Of a stretch of DNA of 64,000 nt, positions 8,861 to 21,102 are shown piece after piece. Below the pieces are notes generated by a model. It was not told where the DNA came from. It saw nothing but the letters and a program-made list of their open reading frames with translations, and did no database searches. Positions within the stretch are counted from its first letter, which is position 1; each line of letters begins with the position of its first letter. Source of the stretch: Psychrobacter immobilis (GTDB taxonomy: Bacteria > Pseudomonadota > Gammaproteobacteria > Pseudomonadales > Moraxellaceae); contig NZ_CAJGZN010000007.1 of the NCBI RefSeq assembly GCF_904846235.1, forward strand, positions 62,001 through 126,000, written 5' to 3'. The position numbers and the translations under genes are program-made.

Positions 8861-9280
8861 ATGCTAAAAAATATAATCGGATTGCTAGCAGGACTGCTGT
8901 TTGGACTGGGACTACTGGTGTCAGGTATGACTGATCCTATAAAGGTACAAGGGTTTTTGGACGTATTTGGTGCATGGGATATCTCCCTTGCTCTTGTGAT
9001 GGGCGGTGGTCTGATTGTCGCTTTCTTCGGTGTACGATTAGCAAAGCGTCAACAAAGCAGCTGGATTGGTACACCGATTGATATGCCAAGCAAAACTGTC
9101 ATTAATAAAAAATTGCTCATCGGTGCGATGTTGTTCGGTATCGGTTGGGGGTTGGTCGGTATTTGCCCAGGGCCAGGAATCGTCTTGCTCGGTACGGGGC
9201 AGTGGCAAGCCTATGTCTTTATTCCTGCCATGATTATAGGAATGCTGGTTTATCAATGGCTTGAGCCTAAGCTTGGCTGA
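8861..9280 (+). CDS. YeeE/YedE family membrane protein, half 2
   Basis: A 139-aa inner-membrane protein, the second half-size partner of the preceding gene, 98 bp downstream. The early GLLVSGMTDPIKVQGFLDVFGAWD and the late GIGWGLVGICPGPG motif are typical of this half, in which a Cys again lines the predicted sulfur path. The two halves probably assemble into one transporter. The gene ends at a shared convergent terminator. Confidence 0.85.
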   Translation: MLKNIIGLLAGLLFGLGLLVSGMTDPIKVQGFLDVFGAWDISLALVMGGGLIVAFFGVRLAKRQQSSWIGTPIDMPSKTVINKKLLIGAMLFGIGWGLVGICPGPGIVLLGTGQWQAYVFIPAMIIGMLVYQWLEPKLG

Positions 9281-9313
9281 TATAGTTAGTTCTCTATAAA
9301 TAGACGAGCGCTC

Positions 9314-9352
9314 AAAAAAAGGTCAGCTATATATATGTAGTTGACCTTTTTT
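9314..9352. terminator. Convergent bidirectional terminator
   Basis: AAAAAAGGTCAGCTA pairs with TAGTTGACCTTTTTT (one G-T pair) around a short AT loop. It sits between the convergent yeeE-like and acyl-CoA ligase genes and can serve both. Confidence 0.85.
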
Positions 9353-9392
9353 ATGAATATTAATTTGTGACAGGATTTAATATATTGTCAGA

Positions 9393-11057
9393 TCATTTAG
9401 CACTGGCAGTTACTTTTGGCGTTTCGTGTGCCAATGATTTTGCTGCTTGGCGTAGCTCAAATTTTTGCACTTTACCGGTACTGGTCTTGGGTATTTCTGC
9501 AAAGACAATATATTTTGGCACTTTAAAACCTGCTAGGTGCTGACTACAATGCTCCATCACCGTATCACGTTGCAGCGTGCTACCAGCGTGAATTTCGATA
9601 AAGGCGACGGGCACTTCGCCCCATTTATCATGTGGTGCGGCGACGACGGCACAGCTTTCAATAGCAGGTAGTTTATACAAGACGTTTTCTACCTCGATAC
9701 TAGAGATATTCTCACCGCCTGAGATGATGATATCTTTCAGTCTGTCCATGATTTTGATATAGCCATCAGGGTATTTAACACCCAGATCACCCGTGCGGAA
9801 CCAGCCATCAGCGAATGCCTCTTCGGTAGCCTTGCGGCTTTTTAGATAGCCTTTCATCACCATATTGCCACGTAGCGCCAGCTCGCCCATCTCTTCCCCG
9901 TCAGCGGCGACTGGTTCAGTCGTACCTTGCTTAAATACTTCAAACCCTGCCATCAAGTGTGACGTTACGCCTTGACGTGATTTCTTTTGGGCACGGGTAG
10001 CTACATCAAGCTCATTCCATTCTTCCTGCTCAGCGCAGACCGTCACTGGCCCATATACTTCAGTGAGACCGTAGACATGCGAGATATGAAAGCCCATTGC
10101 TTCCATTGCAGCCAGCATGGTTTCAGACGGCGGTGCACCCGCGACCCAACCTTTGACCGTATGGGTGATAGCTTCTTTATACTCTGGTTTGCCGCCAGCA
10201 ATCATATTGTGCACGACTGGCGCAGAGCAATAATGGCTAACTTGATGCTTGGCAATCAGCTGCAATATCAAATCAGCATCAATTTTTCGCAAGCATACAT
10301 TGACCCCAGCACGCTCGGCGATGGTCCACGGAAAGCACCAACCGTTGCAGTGAAACAGTGGCAGCGTCCATAGATACATCGGGTGTTTGGGCATGTCCCA
10401 ATCTAAAATATTAGAGATAGCATTGAGAGTTGCGCCGCGATGGTGATAGACCACGCCTTTGGGCTTGCCTGTCGTCCCAGAGGTATAATTTAGCGCAATG
10501 GCATCCCATTCATCTTTCGGCATCTCCCAATTATCCAAACTGTCTGAACTGGCTACCAATGCTTCATAACTCATATGCCCAAAGCGCTCGACATCGACAG
10601 CCTTGTCCGTTGAGTGAATGACGATTAAGTCTGGAAAAGTCTCATCGATGATTTCAGCGTGCTCAGCAAATTCGCTATCTAAAATTAAAACCTTGGCTTC
10701 GGAATGCTGCAAACAAAAGGTAAGTGCATTAATATCAAGGCGGGTGTTTAAGGTGCAGAGTACGCCACCTGACATAGGTACACCAAAGGCGCATTCGACC
10801 ATGGCTGGCGTGTTCGGCAGCATCACGGCTACGGTGTCGTTTTTATCGATGCCCAATTTGCGCAGACCATCAGCCAGTTGGCGACAGCGGGTATAGGTCT
10901 GTTGCCATGTCTGAGTGAGGCCGTTTTGTTCTAGGTCGTCATAAATGATGGCAGTCTTATTGGGATAAACTTGAGCGCTGCGAATGATGAAGTCAATAGG
11001 GGTAAGTGGTTGATGGTTGGCGGCATTTTTACCGAGACCTGTATGGAAATCTGTCAT
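9393..11057 (-). CDS. Acyl-CoA synthetase (AMP-forming)
   Basis: Activates a carboxylic acid to its CoA thioester through an acyl-adenylate. The 554-aa ANL-superfamily protein has the P-loop YTSGTTGKPKG (residues 191-201), the core GLTEVYGP, the hinge region GWFRTGDLGV and the C-terminal catalytic lysine in PKTSTGKVQK. Overall it resembles the AlkK-type medium/long-chain acyl-CoA synthetases rather than acetyl-CoA synthetase. It diverges from fadH across a palindrome, which supports a role in fatty-acid degradation. AAGGACT precedes the ATG. Confidence 0.88.
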   Translation of the reverse strand: MTDFHTGLGKNAANHQPLTPIDFIIRSAQVYPNKTAIIYDDLEQNGLTQTWQQTYTRCRQLADGLRKLGIDKNDTVAVMLPNTPAMVECAFGVPMSGGVLCTLNTRLDINALTFCLQHSEAKVLILDSEFAEHAEIIDETFPDLIVIHSTDKAVDVERFGHMSYEALVASSDSLDNWEMPKDEWDAIALNYTSGTTGKPKGVVYHHRGATLNAISNILDWDMPKHPMYLWTLPLFHCNGWCFPWTIAERAGVNVCLRKIDADLILQLIAKHQVSHYCSAPVVHNMIAGGKPEYKEAITHTVKGWVAGAPPSETMLAAMEAMGFHISHVYGLTEVYGPVTVCAEQEEWNELDVATRAQKKSRQGVTSHLMAGFEVFKQGTTEPVAADGEEMGELALRGNMVMKGYLKSRKATEEAFADGWFRTGDLGVKYPDGYIKIMDRLKDIIISGGENISSIEVENVLYKLPAIESCAVVAAPHDKWGEVPVAFIEIHAGSTLQRDTVMEHCSQHLAGFKVPKYIVFAEIPKTSTGKVQKFELRQAAKSLAHETPKVTASAK

Positions 11058-13596
<2,539 letters not shown>

Positions 13597-13622
13597 ACTC
13601 TTTAGCATGAATGTTAAATAAT

Positions 13623-13657
13623 GGACGGCGAGGGGATATCTCTTGCCGTTCTTTTTT
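13623..13657 (+). terminator. fadH terminator
   Basis: ACGGCGAGGG pairs with CTCTTGCCGT (two G-T pairs) around GATAT, followed by CTTTTTT. Confidence 0.8.
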
Positions 13658-13741
13658 ATTTGGAATGAAAATTTGACTTATTAAATTGGATATTCAGTTC
13701 AGCTTATGTTTGTTCTGAGAGAATCGAGAGATTTTGTTCAC

Positions 13742-14509
13742 TTACTCACGCTCTAATACTATACCGTCAAAATATCCTCGCATACCACAAAGCAGTCTTC
13801 TATATTGATCATCCATATCTCTTAATAGTAACTGAGTCTGGCCTTTATAAGTTGCTGGGTATAAACGCAGCTCAACAGTTTTATTTGGCTGATCATCATT
13901 GATGACCCAATGATTTTCTGACCATATGGCTTTACTCTCTTCTAAATCACAAGTATGAGCATTGGTAAAAATTAAAACGCCCTCGATGATAGAAAGATAA
14001 GGTTTATTAGCGACACTATGAATCGATACCGTATTTTTTGCCTCTCCTGTATCTTCCCAGCGCTGAGTACCTGAATTATATATTGAGATTTGAGAGGTTT
14101 GAGAAAACTTACCAAAGGCACTTTTACTCGGTAAATCAGAAGGACTTAACTCATCTGAAAAATTCCAAGCCACACCGTAATTGGTTTGCTCTTCGATATA
14201 CTCTTTATACTCACGTATCAGACACTCTTCACTTTTACAGGTATTACGCTGAAAATTCAGCCATGTGCGTTGATTAGCAATGAACCTATCTTTAAAAGCT
14301 TTGCTGTCTTCATAGTCAGGAGCAGCGTCAAGATTGCTTTTATATTTTTTTGCCATTGTGTCATCAAGCTTAGAAAGCTCAGGACTGTCACAGACGGTTT
14401 TTTCTACCCAGCTAGCAGCTTTGTTGCAATCAAAACTTGCTGAATTTGCATAAGTGGAAAGTAGGCAGGTGCCTAAAATACCGATTGTGGTGATGCATAA
14501 CTTTTTCAT
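13742..14509 (-). CDS. Secreted LprI-domain (DUF1311) protein
   Basis: A 255-aa exported protein. A signal peptide (about residues 1-22, ending YANS-A) is followed by an N-terminal LprI-type domain: FDCNKAASWVEKTVCDSPELSKLDDTM, then WLNFQRNTC and CLIREYKE, with four cysteines in the family spacing. Family members are linked to lysozyme inhibition. The C-terminal half (about 130-255) has a Cys pair but no motif I recognise. AAGGGTAAT precedes the ATG. The function is inferred only from the domain. Confidence 0.75.
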   Translation of the reverse strand: MKKLCITTIGILGTCLLSTYANSASFDCNKAASWVEKTVCDSPELSKLDDTMAKKYKSNLDAAPDYEDSKAFKDRFIANQRTWLNFQRNTCKSEECLIREYKEYIEEQTNYGVAWNFSDELSPSDLPSKSAFGKFSQTSQISIYNSGTQRWEDTGEAKNTVSIHSVANKPYLSIIEGVLIFTNAHTCDLEESKAIWSENHWVINDDQPNKTVELRLYPATYKGQTQLLLRDMDDQYRRLLCGMRGYFDGIVLERE

Positions 14510-14637
14510 ATTACCCTTATTTTTTAGAGCTTGATTGTATTTTAAGAAAGCTAAATTGTGATATACGTGTCATCATCACTTTCCGCAAAAAACGAATCAG
14601 TCCACCCATCCTAGCCCAACTAACCAGCCTCACTCAC

Positions 14638-15054
14638 CTACCAACTGCCAATATTTTCCATCGAAATCCAAGGCTCAATAGGTTCTAAGTCTTCACCATT
14701 TTGTAGCAGCTCAATTGAGATATTATTAGGGTCTTTAACAAAAGCCATATGGCCATCTCTAGGTGGTCTTAATATCTCGATCCCTGCCTGTATAAAGGTG
14801 TCGCACTGCGCGTATATGTTGTCGACTCTAAAGGCAAAGTGCCCAAAATTATCGCCATTGGTATATTCTCTTTCATCCCAGTTGTGCGTCACCTCAATCT
14901 CCGGCGCACCCTCATGCGTTGCTAAAAAATATAAGCTGAATCTGCCTGATTCAGAGTCTCTCTTTCTTAGCAGTTGTAAGCCCATAAGGTCACAGTAGAA
15001 AGATAATGTTTCTTCTAGTTTATTGGTTCTAATCATTGCATGTAAGTACTTCAT
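14638..15054 (-). CDS. gloA: Glyoxalase I-like VOC protein
   Basis: A 138-aa vicinal-oxygen-chelate protein resembling lactoylglutathione lyase, which isomerises the methylglyoxal-glutathione hemithioacetal. MKYLHAMIRTNKLEETLSFY is the family N-terminus. The expected metal ligands are visible: His5, Glu in EIEVTHNW, His in FGHFAF and Glu in SIELLQ. An AAGG site precedes the ATG. The true substrate could differ within this broad family. It stands alone between the LprI-like gene and lplA. Confidence 0.85.
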   Translation of the reverse strand: MKYLHAMIRTNKLEETLSFYCDLMGLQLLRKRDSESGRFSLYFLATHEGAPEIEVTHNWDEREYTNGDNFGHFAFRVDNIYAQCDTFIQAGIEILRPPRDGHMAFVKDPNNISIELLQNGEDLEPIEPWISMENIGSW

Positions 15055-15263
15055 AAAAATACCTTAATATTGATTATTCATAAAAAATCGAGTAATGGCA
15101 GGGCGCTTGTTATGCATCATTAATATACAAAATCTCAGATGGCGTATGTATGATATCAATACCGTTAATTACATAAAGCGCATTTGTGTCAGTAACTTTT
15201 TATCAAGCAGTGCAAGCGACATACCCTGCAATACTTGCTAGATTAAATCTGACATCGCAAAAT

Positions 15264-16268
15264 CTAACCCTCCATCTCACTAACTAACCACTGCTCAAAA
15301 TCATTCACCTGCGCCGCTAGTTCAGGTTGTGCTTTTGCTAGTTCAGCGAGTGCATCTCTAATCTCGCTTTTGTTATATTTCACACCAGTCAATGTCTCTT
15401 TGAGCAAATCAATCAGCTCAACATTTAGCGCGTCAGAGAAAATAACAACCTCTGCAACCATGGCTTGCTTCACATCCATATGCACATCTATCATGCCCCA
15501 ATCAAAGCGCGTCTCAATATGGTGGGTAAACTCAGGCGTCTTGCCAAAGCGCCAATCCCAGTCAGCCATCTGCTGATAGTAAGCGTTTAGCGTTGGCTGC
15601 TTGGCAAGGCTGGCTTCATCCAACTGCTCAACTGGCGCAGTCTCTCCATAGTATTCACAAAACGCCTCGATAATCGCCTCAGACAACGTCTCATGATTGA
15701 TGGCATCATTGAACTCGACCAAGTTTGCTACGCGTGCGCGTACAGATTTGATGCCCTTTGCTTTAAGTTTTAATGGGTGTGGATTCAGATAGTCGCCAAG
15801 CTTTTGCATGTTGGCATTGACCAGTAATGTTCCGTGATGAAAACTGCGATCGGCGGCGTGTTTGAAAGCGCTGCCTGATATTTTTCTATCGCCCACTTGC
15901 ATGTCATTACGACCAGATAAGGTGGCGTCTATGCCCAGTTTTTTCAGCGCATTGATGATGATGGTAAAGTTAGCCGTTTGGTCATACGCATGCTTGGGGG
16001 ATAAAAAAGTAAAATTGGTATTGCCCAAATCATGAAATACCGCGCCGCCACCACTCTGACGCCGCGCCAAAAACACATCGTCTGCCGCCATTTTATCGGT
16101 CTCGCACTCGACCCATGGATTTTGTGAGCGTCCAATAACTACGGTCTCAGAGTTACGCCATAAAAATAGGGTATGAGAGTCGGGATTGAGCGTATTAAAT
16201 ATCCAATCCTCGGTGGCAAGATTAAACCAAGGATTGGTCACAGCAGACTTTAGGATGCGCAGTTTCAT
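15264..16268 (-). CDS. lplA: Lipoate-protein ligase A
   Basis: Attaches lipoate to the E2 and H proteins of 2-oxoacid dehydrogenases and glycine cleavage, allowing salvage of external lipoate. The 334-aa protein has the N-terminal catalytic domain signatures VIGRSQNPWVE, RRQSGGGAVFHDLGNTNFTF and KISGSAFK, with the adenylate-contacting lysine in the last, followed by a small accessory domain. A possible upstream reading frame overlaps its start as ATGA; that frame is doubtful (see rejected items). Confidence 0.92.
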   Translation of the reverse strand: MKLRILKSAVTNPWFNLATEDWIFNTLNPDSHTLFLWRNSETVVIGRSQNPWVECETDKMAADDVFLARRQSGGGAVFHDLGNTNFTFLSPKHAYDQTANFTIIINALKKLGIDATLSGRNDMQVGDRKISGSAFKHAADRSFHHGTLLVNANMQKLGDYLNPHPLKLKAKGIKSVRARVANLVEFNDAINHETLSEAIIEAFCEYYGETAPVEQLDEASLAKQPTLNAYYQQMADWDWRFGKTPEFTHHIETRFDWGMIDVHMDVKQAMVAEVVIFSDALNVELIDLLKETLTGVKYNKSEIRDALAELAKAQPELAAQVNDFEQWLVSEMEG

Positions 16269-16380
16269 GTATTTGACTCTTTAATAAACTGGGTTGGTGA
16301 GTAGGTTTTATAAATAGGTAGCATCATTCTTACCGATGCAGGGTTGTAATTCAATGGCCGTCTGATAGGGAGGGTGGTTT

Positions 16381-16424
16381 TGACAGTGGTTTTGACAGTG
16401 GTTTTGACAGTGATTTTGTCAGTG
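16381..16424. repeat. 12-bp tandem repeat upstream of lplA
   Basis: The unit TGACAGTGGTTT occurs at 16381-16392 and 16393-16404, then as TGACAGTGATTT (16405-16416) and the decayed TGTCAGTGGTGA (16417-16428). It lies 113 bp upstream of the lplA ATG. Twelve-base units keep the reading frame, but no convincing gene spans them. Confidence 0.75.
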
Positions 16425-16572
16425 GTGAAGACGTTGAGCATATAGAAACAACGGTGAAAAAATTTCATAGAAGAGGGTGCTAAGGTTGATGCTTCAGTTT
16501 TTAGCGGGCGGCAATAAAAGCCAAGCAAAACGCTCAGCTTTATTACACTATAAATTGCCAGAGTACTTTGTT

Positions 16573-16986
16573 CTATTTAGCACAAATCTCCCACTGCGAT
16601 TTTGTACTAAGATAACATTGCATAACTGCTTTACCAGATTGCGCATAGGCATCACTGACGATACGCTGATTGGTTGGCAGACGATATCTGATGATCGCGG
16701 GCTCGTCATTGACGGTGGTCGTCCATCCAGTCACTTCATTACGGTCATTATAGTTTGCGCTGGTAGAGGTTGCCATTTTGCCAAACCCTGGCAGGTTATA
16801 GGAGACCTGTCTAAAACTATAACTCATCGCTGCACCCTCAGCGCCCTCATACTGACAGTTTAGCTTTTTTTGCAGTTTATCTTGCTTATAAACATAGCAA
16901 GTGGTCTCATCTGAGAACTGACCAACCCCGCAAAAACCTGCCGTTGCAACTGACATCATACCGATAAATAACGCTATCCTTTTCAT
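16573..16986 (-). CDS. Small exported protein, unknown function
   Basis: A 137-aa protein I do not recognise. The first ~19 residues (MKRIALFIGMMSVATAGFC) are a typical Sec signal peptide. The mature part is small and polar with Cys29 and Cys43 near the start and two Cys near the end (CYLSTKSQWEIC), suggesting disulfides in the periplasm. GAGGAATAATT before the ATG is a strong ribosome-binding site, supporting a real gene. Confidence 0.65.
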   Translation of the reverse strand: MKRIALFIGMMSVATAGFCGVGQFSDETTCYVYKQDKLQKKLNCQYEGAEGAAMSYSFRQVSYNLPGFGKMATSTSANYNDRNEVTGWTTTVNDEPAIIRYRLPTNQRIVSDAYAQSGKAVMQCYLSTKSQWEICAK

Positions 16987-17590
16987 AATTATTCCTCAAT
17001 AATTTATAAATCCTACTAATGATGTTTGCCATCTATTTTTTGTATTGCCAAATACTAACCAATACCTTTTAGATAGTAGAAAATTAGTGAACAAATATCA
17101 ACTAATATATTTTAAGAAAATCTTGAATTGATTTACCAGAGCTACTTTTAACAACAGTATTATTAAGAGTAGCTGTTATAGAGTAGTGCTATAAGCAGGA
17201 TTTACTATGACCGTGAATCTGTTTTTATAGGTGTTGAACTTATGACTTACTTAAGGATGACTTTGGAGTTCTTTAGTATGTGAATAGAAAGGCGTTGGAA
17301 TAGGCTAAAGTATAAGAAATATAGGATCAGCGCTGCTTGCTATATGCTGCTTAATAAAAAGGATTTGTCCAGATTTATAAATTATCAAAAGGGTGAAAAC
17401 ATTAAAACTGTACTAAAAAATTAATAAGTGGATAAAAACTCACTATAAATTTTATAAAAAATTACCCATCAAACAATTAAAAAGTTATCATCATGAGTTT
17501 TTAATCACATGATAATTTTTACAACGCATCAGACGCTTATGACCGACACGAGTTGGTAAACGCAGTCTAAGCGCTTAATAGGATTACCCA
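16987..17590. other. AT-rich intergenic region
   Basis: 604 bp without a gene. A weak hairpin TTATCAT (17485-17491) / ATGATAA (17509-17515) followed by TTTTT could be a plus-strand terminator, but the stem is AT-rich and nothing is known to be transcribed into it. Confidence 0.4.
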
Positions 17591-18520
17591 ATGACCAACC
17601 GTGACCTCATCATCTTTGTGACGCTCTCTTTTATGTGGTCACTCTCTTTCGTCTTTTATCGTATCGGCGTACCTGAGTTTGGCTCATTGGCATTCGCCAG
17701 TTTGCGTGTGATATTCGCTGGATTGGTCATGTTGGTGTTTGTCTTGCTCAATAAGAAAAACAGAGTAGGCATCAAGGAGCATTGGAAAATGCTAGCGCTC
17801 GTTGGCTTGTTTTCAGCAGCGCTACCTTTTGTGTTATTCTCGTTTTCCGCGCAGTCAGTGAACGCAGGTGTGCTAGCCGTACTAAATGCTTCTGTACCGA
17901 TGATGAGTGGTTTTATCGCTAGAGTCTTCTTCAAAGATAGATTATCAAAAAAACAAGCACTCGGTTTGGTGATTGGGGTGATAGGGGTAATCATACTGAT
18001 GAGCGAAAGCTTATTTGGTGGCGGTGAGCCAGGCAAAGGATTGGTCGAAGGTCTATTACCGATGGGTTACGCGCTATTAGCTTGTGTAGGTTATGCGCTT
18101 GGGGCCAATATCACCAAAAACTATCTGTACGAAGTATCGCCAGTCGCTATCACTGCAGGCTCGCTCATTATCGGTAGTATCATTATGCTGCCTGTGGCTT
18201 TTAATGAGTTCCCTTATGGCAAAGATATCAGCATAAAGGCGTGGGTATCAGTGATCTGTATCGGGGTATTTTCGACCGCCATTGCCCTTATTTTTATGAA
18301 CCAGCTGATTAAAAATATTGGCCCGACGCGCGCCACTAGTATTACTTTAGTCATTCCAATTTTTGCGATTATTTTGGGCTATCTATTGCTTGGCGAGGCG
18401 CTAAATATACAAGCCATCATTGGTTCGATTGTGATATTGATCGGCACGTATTTGTCATTAGAGCTGTCAATTAAGAAAATGCTAAAGCCAAAAGACAAGA
18501 CTCAGATGAACAGTATTTAA
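17591..18520 (+). CDS. EamA-family (DMT) transporter
   Basis: A 309-aa inner-membrane protein with about ten hydrophobic segments in two homologous halves, the layout of the drug/metabolite transporter superfamily (RhaT/EamA). Family landmarks include the N-terminal LSFMWSLSFVFYRIG and near the C-terminus IGPTRATSITLVIPIFAIILGYLLLGEAL. These proteins usually export metabolites or amino acids; the substrate cannot be told. Neighbours give no clue. AGGAT precedes the ATG. Confidence 0.85.
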   Translation: MTNRDLIIFVTLSFMWSLSFVFYRIGVPEFGSLAFASLRVIFAGLVMLVFVLLNKKNRVGIKEHWKMLALVGLFSAALPFVLFSFSAQSVNAGVLAVLNASVPMMSGFIARVFFKDRLSKKQALGLVIGVIGVIILMSESLFGGGEPGKGLVEGLLPMGYALLACVGYALGANITKNYLYEVSPVAITAGSLIIGSIIMLPVAFNEFPYGKDISIKAWVSVICIGVFSTAIALIFMNQLIKNIGPTRATSITLVIPIFAIILGYLLLGEALNIQAIIGSIVILIGTYLSLELSIKKMLKPKDKTQMNSI

Positions 18521-18761
18521 GGCTTAGTAAACAGTCTTCGTAGTAAACGAGTACGAAGATTTGTATAGGTGAATATTGTTGTATCTGTTTGTAAATATTG
18601 CTTGGAATAATGAAATCTGTTCCCTATAAAGGTAGGCGCTAAACGTAGATTTACTAATGATATTATAAGTTTTTCTAAACAGAATTCGATAATAATTAGT
18701 ATGATTGATGGTTGCTATAACTAAAGATCATAGATAGCAGCAATAACCAATAGGACAGATT

Positions 18762-19865
18762 ATGGCACACGATATTTTATTTGAGCCTGTAAAAATGGGC
18801 AAACAAACGCTAAAAAATCGCATTATGATGGCCCCACTGACACGTCTGCGTGCCGTTGAGCCAGGCGATGTCCCTATCACATGGGCAGCAGAGTACTACT
18901 CGCAGCGTGCAGGGGCGGGCCTTGTCATCACTGAAGCGACGCAAGTATCGTTTCAAGCAAAAGGCTATGCAGGCGCACCAGGGCTACATACTCAAGATCA
19001 AGTCACTGCATGGAAAGCCATCGTTGACAATGTCCACGCTAAAGGTGGCAAGATCGTCGTCCAGCTATGGCACACAGGACTTGTCTCACATGAAAGCGTA
19101 CAACCTGAACGCCGTGCGCCAATTTCAGCCTCAGATGTCGATGTAGGTATCCGTACCTCATTGCGTGATAGTGACAACCAAGCCATTCGCGCGGATGCCA
19201 CGCCGCCGCGCCCAGCCAGTCTTGATGAGATTCAGCAAGTGGTTACTGACTTTGCGCATGCAACCAAGTGCGCGCAGGAAGCGGGGTTTGATGGTATTGA
19301 GATTCATGGCGCGCATGGTTATTTGCTGCATCAGTTTTGGGCCGAGCATACCAATCAGCGTGATGATGAGTACGGTGGCAGCCGCGAAAACCGCGCGCGT
19401 CTGACCTTAGATGTTATCGATGCATGTGTGGATGCTTGGGATGCAGATCATATTGGTATTCGTATCTCGCCACTGGGCACATTCAACAATGTTGAGGGAG
19501 GCTACGAAGAAGACGATAACATTTGGCTGATTGAACAAATCAATAAGCGTGGTCTAATGTATTTGCATCTGTCAGAGCCAGATTGGGCAGGTGGTACGCC
19601 GTATAGCGATGAGTTCCGTCAGCGTGTCCGTGATGCGTTCGATCAGACCATCATCGCGGCGGGTGGCTATGATGCGGACAAAGCTGAGAAGAACATCAAA
19701 GCAGGCTATATCGATGCGGTAGCATTCGGTCGTGATTATATTGCCAACCCTGATCTCGCTGAACGTATTCAAGAGGGCGCACCGCTCAACGAGCAGCATC
19801 CAGAGAGCTTCTATGGTGGCAGCACGGTTGGCTACACTGATTATCCGTTTATGAATGAAGTGTAA
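18762..19865 (+). CDS. Old Yellow Enzyme family NADH:flavin oxidoreductase
   Basis: A 367-aa FMN enzyme of the NemA / xenobiotic reductase type that reduces activated C=C bonds, nitro compounds or maleimides using NAD(P)H. FEPVKMGKQTLKNRIMMAPLTRLRA is the canonical start, VQLWHTGLVSH follows, then GFDGIEIHGAHGYLLHQF with the substrate His pair, and the C-terminal AFGRDYIANPDL phosphate site. It is related to the N-terminal barrel of FadH but lacks the iron-sulfur and FAD/NADPH domains. TAGGA precedes the ATG. Confidence 0.9.
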   Translation: MAHDILFEPVKMGKQTLKNRIMMAPLTRLRAVEPGDVPITWAAEYYSQRAGAGLVITEATQVSFQAKGYAGAPGLHTQDQVTAWKAIVDNVHAKGGKIVVQLWHTGLVSHESVQPERRAPISASDVDVGIRTSLRDSDNQAIRADATPPRPASLDEIQQVVTDFAHATKCAQEAGFDGIEIHGAHGYLLHQFWAEHTNQRDDEYGGSRENRARLTLDVIDACVDAWDADHIGIRISPLGTFNNVEGGYEEDDNIWLIEQINKRGLMYLHLSEPDWAGGTPYSDEFRQRVRDAFDQTIIAAGGYDADKAEKNIKAGYIDAVAFGRDYIANPDLAERIQEGAPLNEQHPESFYGGSTVGYTDYPFMNEV

Positions 19866-19914
19866 GCAATTATCCATCCGTCAGTATCACTGAATAGGCA
19901 GACAAACGCGTTAT

Positions 19915-19956
19915 AAAAAAGCCCTTTGACTATCGATAGTTAGAGGGCTTTTTTTT
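19915..19956. terminator. Convergent terminator, OYE / pirin
   Basis: AAAAAAGCCCT...ACTATCGATAGT...AGGGCTTTTTT forms a near-perfect hairpin between convergent genes, with A and T tracts for both strands. Confidence 0.85.
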
Positions 19957-19971
19957 ACGCAGAGATTTTGA

Positions 19972-20937
19972 TTATTTGCCGAAGTTGCCTGTTTGATAAT
20001 CACGGAACGTTTGTCGTAGCTCATCTTGGGTATTCATCACAAAGGGGCCGTGACCTGCGATAGGTTCACCGATTGGCTCGCCGCTTAGCAGTAGCAGTTT
20101 GATAGGTGTGTCTTCATCGGTAGTTGCAGGGTAGGTCAATTCGATAGTATCAGTAGCAGGTAATGATGAATGTTCAGATTGAGTGCCTACATGATTTCGA
20201 ATAGGCGCTGAAAATTCAATTAGGCTGCCTGCGCTGACGGCTGTACCGTTGACCAATATTTGACCTTCTTGTACCAGGAGTAGGGTATTGTGCGTTTTCG
20301 GTACTTGTAGCGTGGTTGTACCTGCTGTATGTAGCTCAATATCCCACATATTGACTGGCGTAAAGGTCGTTGCTGCTCCCGCTATCCCATGCCAGTCACC
20401 GGCAATAATGGCAGCTTGGCCAATGACAGTTTGCTCGTCGCTATTGTCTATCAGATCAACGATAGGCATATCAGCACGTTTGATAGATTGGTATTTTGGG
20501 TCGGTCAGTTTATGGGCGCTTGGCAAGTTGACCCATAACTGCACCATACTAAATATACCACCACGTTGCCCAAAGGCTTCAGAGTGGAACTCTTCGTGCA
20601 GAATACCGCGACCAGCAGTCATCCACTGTACATCACCTTCTAAAATATCACCGCGCCCACCTGTCGAATCTACATGACTAATCTCACCTGCATAAGCAAT
20701 GGTGACAGTTTCAAAACCTTTATGTGGGTGTTGACCAACGCCATGTGGCTGCATTTTATAAGCGGGATTGGGTGAAAACGTTGTTGGCTTGGCATAGTCT
20801 AATAATAAGAAAGGATCAGTATGGCTATAGTTAAAATCAGGATTATTATCGAGATGATTGATTAGGGTTTTTACAAAAAACCCGTCACCTACCCAGTGCG
20901 ACTCTTTTTCACCATGAATGTGTTTAATTGAACGCAT
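19972..20937 (-). CDS. Pirin family protein
   Basis: A 321-aa bicupin. The N-terminal cupin carries the pirin signature PHGVGQHPHKGFETVTI and GDVQWMTAGRGILHEE, which supply the His/Glu ligands of the metal site (Fe in known pirins, some with quercetinase activity). The C-terminal cupin follows and ends in a typical GEPIGEPIAGHGPFVMNT segment. AGGTGA precedes the ATG. Its role in this organism is not evident; it is convergent with an Old Yellow Enzyme. Confidence 0.92.
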   Translation of the reverse strand: MRSIKHIHGEKESHWVGDGFFVKTLINHLDNNPDFNYSHTDPFLLLDYAKPTTFSPNPAYKMQPHGVGQHPHKGFETVTIAYAGEISHVDSTGGRGDILEGDVQWMTAGRGILHEEFHSEAFGQRGGIFSMVQLWVNLPSAHKLTDPKYQSIKRADMPIVDLIDNSDEQTVIGQAAIIAGDWHGIAGAATTFTPVNMWDIELHTAGTTTLQVPKTHNTLLLVQEGQILVNGTAVSAGSLIEFSAPIRNHVGTQSEHSSLPATDTIELTYPATTDEDTPIKLLLLSGEPIGEPIAGHGPFVMNTQDELRQTFRDYQTGNFGK

Positions 20938-21102
20938 GGGTCACCTCATTAGTCTAATTAGAATTACTATCAATAGAAAAGCTATTATTAAGTAATACTA
21001 CTATGAATATAAGAGTGGATTGTATGAGTTTTTATTACTATTTCATTCCTAGTGCTGTCAGCAGCGATTAAGCAAATGTTAAACACTTATAAGTGTCCAT
21101 GA

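Noticed and set aside
16265-16528. Small gene overlapping the start of lplA
   Set aside because: The frame begins with TTG, has no ribosome-binding site, and its middle is just translation of the 12-bp tandem repeat (KTTVKTTVKTT). The ATGA overlap alone is not enough.
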